Notes under the pieces: model-generated
Told to the model about the DNA's origin: nothing
Databases searched by the model: none
Seen by the model: only the letters and a program-made list of their open reading frames with translations
Source: an uncultured Eubacterium sp.
Lineage (GTDB): Bacteria; Bacillota; Clostridia; Lachnospirales; Lachnospiraceae
Assembly (NCBI GenBank): GCA_910586045.1
Contig: CAJUIH010000002.1
Location: 1-64,000, forward strand
Direction of reading: 5' to 3'
DNA length: 64,000 nucleotides
Program-made: the position numbers and the translations under genes
In this document: positions 60,196-64,000 of the stretch, one piece after another
Layout of the letters: each line of letters begins with the position of its first letter
Position numbering within the stretch: position 1 is the stretch's first letter

Positions 60196-61395
60196 TTACC
60201 GCTCTACCGAAAACTCGATGCGGGCAATGGTTTTGCCATCCACGTTTTTATTCGTCACTTCCAGTACATAATCCTCCTCTCCGGTATCGATCAGTGCAAT
60301 GGACTGCACATGGCTTCCATCCTTTTGGATGTCATCATAACTGCCCACCCACTGCAGCATATTGCCGTTTTTGTCTTTGATTAAGATATCCGGATCGTTG
60401 TATTTGTCATTATATGGCTCTTGGGTAAAATTCGGCTCTTCCAAAACCAGATTCAGCGTTGCCTTTGCCTTTGTTACACTGGCTAATTTGACGCCGTTAT
60501 CTTCTTGATTGATTGTTTGTGTATGGTTTCCAGACGTTTCCACTTTGACCGGAATAGACAGCTTCCATTCCCCGCTTGCCGGTTCGGTATACACATATTC
60601 CCCGTCTTCCCTGTGATTGTCGAAATCAACGCCTACCAATTGCTCGATCGTAATTGCAATTGGAACGATTTCTCCGTCCTGATAGGTTTTTGGCTTCGTT
60701 TGTCCGTAAAAGCAGTAATTCTGTACGGAAATAAAAGTCCCGTCTTTTTGCCTGCGGAAAACAAACAGACCCATCCCGTCATCCTGCCCCGCGATTTTCA
60801 CATTGCAGTGCGGACGGTCTTTGATCACGTCGGTCATAATCGCATCGATCCCGTCCGCGGTCAATTCCGGATTTTCCGTCTCCAAAACAAGCGTATAATA
60901 CAGCATATAACCGTCACAATAGACATCCGATGCCCGCATCGTCACACCGGCGTCTTTTGCTGTAAGCTTCTGCTTCCCCGCTTCCTTGCCTCCCTCTTTT
61001 TGCACCTCTTTTCCGGTATCCTCGGTTAACTGGGTGGACTGTTTTCCGATTTTGGTATAAAGCTCCTGTTCCTCTTTTTCATATTTGCTTCCTTCGCTGC
61101 CTGCAATCAGTTTTTGAAATGTGCTGCTTAACAGCCCTTTTGCGTCGGTCTGGCTGCTGACAACCAGCGATACAGCCGCGCATGCCGCCGCTGCCGCAAC
61201 GGCTGCCCGTATGCCTTTGCGTGTTTTCCTTGTTTTTGCATGTTCCTGTTCCCTCTTGTTCCCGTTCAATTTTCTTACCTCCTGTAACAGCCTTTTTTCT
61301 ATTTGACGTGCTTCATCGGAGGATAACATCAGATTATCATATTCGCTGAAATCTGTTTTTACATCATTCAATAAGTCATAAATTTTTTCTTCCAT
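60196..61395 (-). CDS. DUF4179 domain protein, probable anti-sigma factor
   Basis: 399 residues. Short cytoplasmic N-terminus with KIYDLLNDVKTDFSEYD, one membrane helix (about 63-81, IRAAVAAAAACAAVSLVV), then an extracytoplasmic DUF4179-type domain (about 90-200) and a second beta-rich domain. The helix and position 44 nt after an ECF sigma gene argue for the cognate anti-sigma factor that holds the sigma at the membrane until a signal arrives; the signal is unknown. Confidence 0.82.
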   Translation of the reverse strand: MEEKIYDLLNDVKTDFSEYDNLMLSSDEARQIEKRLLQEVRKLNGNKREQEHAKTRKTRKGIRAAVAAAAACAAVSLVVSSQTDAKGLLSSTFQKLIAGSEGSKYEKEEQELYTKIGKQSTQLTEDTGKEVQKEGGKEAGKQKLTAKDAGVTMRASDVYCDGYMLYYTLVLETENPELTADGIDAIMTDVIKDRPHCNVKIAGQDDGMGLFVFRRQKDGTFISVQNYCFYGQTKPKTYQDGEIVPIAITIEQLVGVDFDNHREDGEYVYTEPASGEWKLSIPVKVETSGNHTQTINQEDNGVKLASVTKAKATLNLVLEEPNFTQEPYNDKYNDPDILIKDKNGNMLQWVGSYDDIQKDGSHVQSIALIDTGEEDYVLEVTNKNVDGKTIARIEFSVER

Positions 61396-61439
61396 ACCTA
61401 TGCCGTCCTTTCTGCTGTCCGGATCATGTTTTCCTGTGA

Positions 61440-62015
61440 TTAGAAGCGTATATTTTGCACGGTCTGCGCTGGTTCTTCCTGTATGAAATGTTTGCGGATC
61501 CGGCGCCTGCCGCGGGATACATGGTTGTAGATGGCCGATTTTTTCATACCCGTTTCCATGCTGACCTCTTCCACTGACATTTCTTCTACATATAATTTCC
61601 AGAACAGGCCGCGGTCTTTTTCATCCAGACATGTCAGCATCCGTTCCATTTCACTTGATATTTCCCGGTCGATCAATTGTTCCAGTGCGGCGTCTTCTTC
61701 TGCAAACGCCGCCTCTTCCAGGCTTACCTGACGGAGTTCTTTTTGATATTCCCTAAGATAATCCACCGCCCGATACCGCGCGACAGCCGCCGCCCAGTTT
61801 TTAAATGTACTGCGCGAAGCGTCAAAGGATGCGATATGCTGCCAAATGCTAAGCAGCACATCATTGAAACATTCGTCGACCCGGCCCGGTATTTGATATA
61901 AATGCTTGCGGATAATCGACCGCAGCAGCCCGCCGTATAGTTCTATGACATATCGCAATGCGTCCTCATTTTGCAATTGTAATTGCTGAATATAGTTGTG
62001 TTCTCCTATTTTCAT
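61440..62015 (-). CDS. ECF-family RNA polymerase sigma factor
   Basis: 191 residues from ATG 62015, supported by AGAGGCAGGATAACT upstream. Region 2 is visible as DECFNDVLLSIWQHIASFD with TFKNWAAAVARYRAVDYLREY; region 4 as SVEEVSMETGMKKSAIYNHVSRGRRRIRKHF. It is transcribed just before the DUF4179 anti-sigma gene, the usual pair order. The pair probably activates its own promoter. Confidence 0.92.
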   Translation of the reverse strand: MKIGEHNYIQQLQLQNEDALRYVIELYGGLLRSIIRKHLYQIPGRVDECFNDVLLSIWQHIASFDASRSTFKNWAAAVARYRAVDYLREYQKELRQVSLEEAAFAEEDAALEQLIDREISSEMERMLTCLDEKDRGLFWKLYVEEMSVEEVSMETGMKKSAIYNHVSRGRRRIRKHFIQEEPAQTVQNIRF

Positions 62016-62174
62016 AGTTATCCTGCCTCTTTCAGGAACCCGCGCGTTTTTTGAATGCATCCGTTGGATCCTGAACCTGTTTTTTCGTAGCTACACTTAT
62101 TAATACGGATGGGCGGCAGGATTTCTATCCGTTTTTTGATTTTTTGTACACTTTACTATCGTTTATTTATTTCA

Positions 62175-62203
62175 TTGACAAAATACCTATATTTTACATT
62201 CTA
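62175..62203 (+). promoter_or_regulatory. Possible promoter of the lipoprotein gene
   Basis: TTGACA at 62175-62180 with TTCTAT 18 nt later; a TATGAT at 62215-62220 is an alternative -10. Either is upstream of AAGGAGGAACC at 62295. Confidence 0.5.
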
Positions 62204-62305
62204 TCAAAAAAGTGATATGATTTATATAGTCAATCGTGGGAGGAGGGATCGATCAAATTAATTTCAGATTGCCGTATCAGGGAATGTCAACCCAAGGAGG
62301 AACCA

Positions 62306-63513
62306 ATGCGAAAAAAAATCATAATCGGATTTCTGCTTTTTTCGATCATAACTGCCGGATGTGGAAACGCGGAGAATAAACCGCAGAAAGAGCATGCCCA
62401 AACAGGCACCAAACTTCAGGAAAACAGTACAAACGTACAGTCGGAATCTGAAAAGCCTCAAATAGAAAAAGAAGATACAACGACAGAAGCAGAAACCAAA
62501 CACAAGCAAAAACACGAAGATCGTATAAAATCAGAAACAGGTTTTCCAGCGCATTATAAACAGCAATCAGAATCCGGAAAAGTAACATTTGATTGTGTGA
62601 TTGAACTCCCGGATTCTTTTTCGAAAAATAATGTCCGCAAACTTGCCGTCTCCGATCAGTGCCAAGGGGATGAGAAACGTATTATGGCAAAATATGTGGA
62701 CGGAAAAGAAATTTCCGAGGAACATCCAAGCCCGGGTGGAGATGGGATTCCAGACTCTATTTATTATGCGATGGCAGACGGGGGAGGCGTAAGCGTGGGA
62801 AACGGCTTTAGCTACAGCAGCGGATATTCAAAATATTATAGTTATGCAGGGGTATCAAATTCAGAGAACCAGGATGCATACAATTCCAAAAAAGTTTCCT
62901 TTGCAACGCCGGAGGATGCAATAGCGGGGTGAAAAAGGAAATGGCGGATATTGGGTTTTCCGCGTTTGAATTTCAGTTTCAGGTATATCCACTGCACCAT
63001 CAAATTTTAAAAAAAATGGAGGAACGATCAATCAAGGAAGGGTCGTTAAAAGAAGACAAAAAGAAATATGCATGGACAGAAGCGGATGATGCATATATGG
63101 TTTATGCATTCCAGCAAAATGACCATATTCCTATTCTTCATCAATGGATGAGTATCTTTCGGATTATGGCTTACGATACAGTCGATAACGCACCGGTGAC
63201 AGCCGTTTATTCTTCCAGAGGAATCGAAAGCCTGCGCGTTAGCCCTGTGTATGATTTTAAAGAGACGCAAAAGAAAGTTGAATTAAAGGAATTTGCGGAT
63301 ATTGCAGAAATTGTGGAAGAAAAGTTTGAGAACATTTTGAATGATGCCAGTTATGTTGTGGACCGGGCAAAGCTATTTCAAATGGTACACAGAAATGAAA
63401 AACAGGAGTATCTGGTAGAACCAGCCTGGTATTTTGAGATTATCGAAGATGGGAACAGCAGGTCCGTTACCTTGATCAATGCCGTCACAGGGAAAGAAAC
63501 ATTATTGCAGTAA
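62306..63513 (+). pseudogene. Lipoprotein gene split by a frameshift in a G-run
   Basis: Part 1 (62306-62932) starts with a signal peptide and lipobox IITAGC, a charged low-complexity linker and a domain ending SFATPEDAIAG. Part 2 (62929-63513) begins VKKEMADIGFSAFEFQF and has no ribosome binding site of its own. In the G-run at 62925-62929 (GCGGGGTG), one more G would join them into one 400-residue protein with the continuous reading ATPEDAIAG-VKKEMADIG. So the intact gene was probably one lipoprotein; the four-base overlap looks like coupling but the protein sequence argues for a frameshift. It follows the sigma pair divergently. No family recognised. Confidence 0.78.
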
Positions 63514-63578
63514 TCCGCAGATCGGCAGAACCGGAAAAATGGCTTTGTTAAAATCATTCATTAGGAACAGGGGATGTG

Positions 63579-63716
63579 ATGAAAAATCATTATTTTTTGA
63601 CGGATATCAGGCGTTTATTAACAAACAGCGGCTTTTATGCCGCTATTCTCGGCGTGGCAGCCTCCATGTTTTTTTCATTAGAAAAACTCACTAAATTTCT
63701 GATTATCTTTTCATAA
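63579..63716 (+). pseudogene. N-terminal fragment of an ABC-2-type permease-like gene, truncated
   Basis: Starts with AGGGGATGTG then ATG; MKNHYFLTDIRRLLTNSGFY and a hydrophobic helix AAILGVAASMFFSLE resemble the first 35 residues of an ABC-2-like membrane protein. The frame changes character after SLE and stops at 63714, exactly where the sequence becomes element-end DNA. Interpreted as cut by the integrative element; the rest should lie beyond the element's far end. Confidence 0.65.
63669..63689. other. Candidate attachment site/junction of a Tn916-like element
   Basis: The sequence TTTTTTTCATTAGAAAAA (starting 63669) has the T-rich, 6-bp coupling, A-rich form of Tn916-family target sites. 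It is about 165-185 nt from the integrase stop codon, the spacing seen at the integrase end of such elements. The exact junction needs the empty site. Confidence 0.55.
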
Positions 63717-63851
63717 GCTGGTAAATGTCGGTATAGCCTGTATTTTAGGGCTTTATCGGCATTTTCCTTTGGGAAGATACTCTGCATAAGCTGGCATTTA
63801 CCAGCATGAAAATGCAACCAAAAGTAGTAAATGAGTAGTACAATCACCGAT

Positions 63852-64000
63852 TTAAGAAGCAAGAGCCAGTCTTTCAAGTTCTGCTTTTGCTGAATTGAAA
63901 GTACCGTGTGCGTAGCACCCTAATGTCATGGTGATGTTTGAATGTCCCATGATGTATTGCAGGGTGTTCGGGTTCATTCCTTTGTTTGCCATGTTCGTGC
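63852..64000 (-). CDS. int: Tyrosine recombinase/integrase (Tn916 Int-like), C-terminal part
   Basis: The minus strand from the window end translates to NMANKGMNPNTLQYIMGHSN, then ITMTLGCYAH and GTFNSAKAELERLALAS before the stop at 63852. The GHSNITMTL..Y.H block holds the conserved His and the catalytic Tyr of the integrase family, and the ending is like the Tn916 integrase C-terminus. The protein continues beyond the right edge, where xis and transfer genes of an integrative conjugative element are expected. Confidence 0.88.
   Translation of the reverse strand, partial: TNMANKGMNPNTLQYIMGHSNITMTLGCYAHGTFNSAKAELERLALAS

Noticed and set aside
62929..63513. Second lipoprotein-region frame as a separate translationally coupled gene starting at GTG
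   Set aside because: No ribosome binding site of its own, no signal peptide, and the protein reads as a direct continuation of the first part after adding one G.

Overview
The window looks like the chromosome of a Gram-positive Clostridia, most likely a Lachnospiraceae member. The evidence is gene order and gene content: an rpoD-dnaG-dgt cluster, a tig-clpP-clpX-lon-engB cluster, MecA, crotonase, an EFR1-type flavodoxin/ferredoxin, a DUF4179 anti-sigma factor with its ECF sigma factor, and strong AGGAGG-like ribosome binding sites. No taxonomy search was possible.

Layout. 1-6.5 kb (minus): dgt, dnaG, rpoD and a TrmK-like methyltransferase whose reading frame runs without a stop into a P-loop ATPase and off the left edge. 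6.7-13.3 kb (mostly plus): a GT-C-like membrane protein, tRNA-Leu (minus), a small membrane protein, a secreted subtilase with an extra C-terminal domain, and a secreted leucine-rich-repeat protein. 13.4-14.1 kb: a transposase remnant and a 35-residue membrane peptide gene built like a type I toxin. 14.2-18.1 kb: EFR1 protein, mutY, and a secreted lysozyme-like protein. 18.4-29.1 kb: crotonase, mecA, a zinc/manganese ABC transporter, engB, lon, clpX, clpP and tig (protein quality control, with the metal transporter translationally coupled to engB). 29.5-31.0 kb: a dead insertion sequence with intact ends. 31.4-41.0 kb: a DJ-1/PfpI protein, then lacZ, larE, a thioredoxin-reductase-like gene, a ThiF/MoeB-like gene, mgtE and a DUF815 ATPase, all on minus. 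41.2-52.6 kb: DegV, transglutaminase-like lipoprotein, a small unknown protein, cold shock protein, RsmF-like methyltransferase, an alarmone-hydrolase-like HD protein, SseB-like protein, flavin reductase and a P-type ATPase. 52.8-59.7 kb: a peptide/nickel-type ABC transporter operon led by a MATE transporter. 60.2-62.0 kb: ECF sigma/anti-sigma pair. 62.3-63.5 kb: a frameshifted lipoprotein. 63.6 kb to the end: an ABC-permease start cut by what looks like the end of a Tn916-like integrative element whose integrase runs off the right edge.

Most unusual content. First, five long palindromic elements (225-245 bp, at 29.3, 32.1, 42.3, 43.2 and 59.9 kb) share an internal architecture. Their stems differ in sequence between copies but stay complementary within each copy, the signature of a conserved folded RNA or DNA. 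Second, an exactly 95-nt repeat occurs three times (18.1, 31.0, 42.7 kb) and contains two interleaved inverted repeats that could form an H-type pseudoknot; one copy abuts the ribosome binding site of the lysozyme-like gene. I do not recognise either family. The intergenic region 42.1-43.4 kb combines both families with further inverted repeats and holds no convincing gene.
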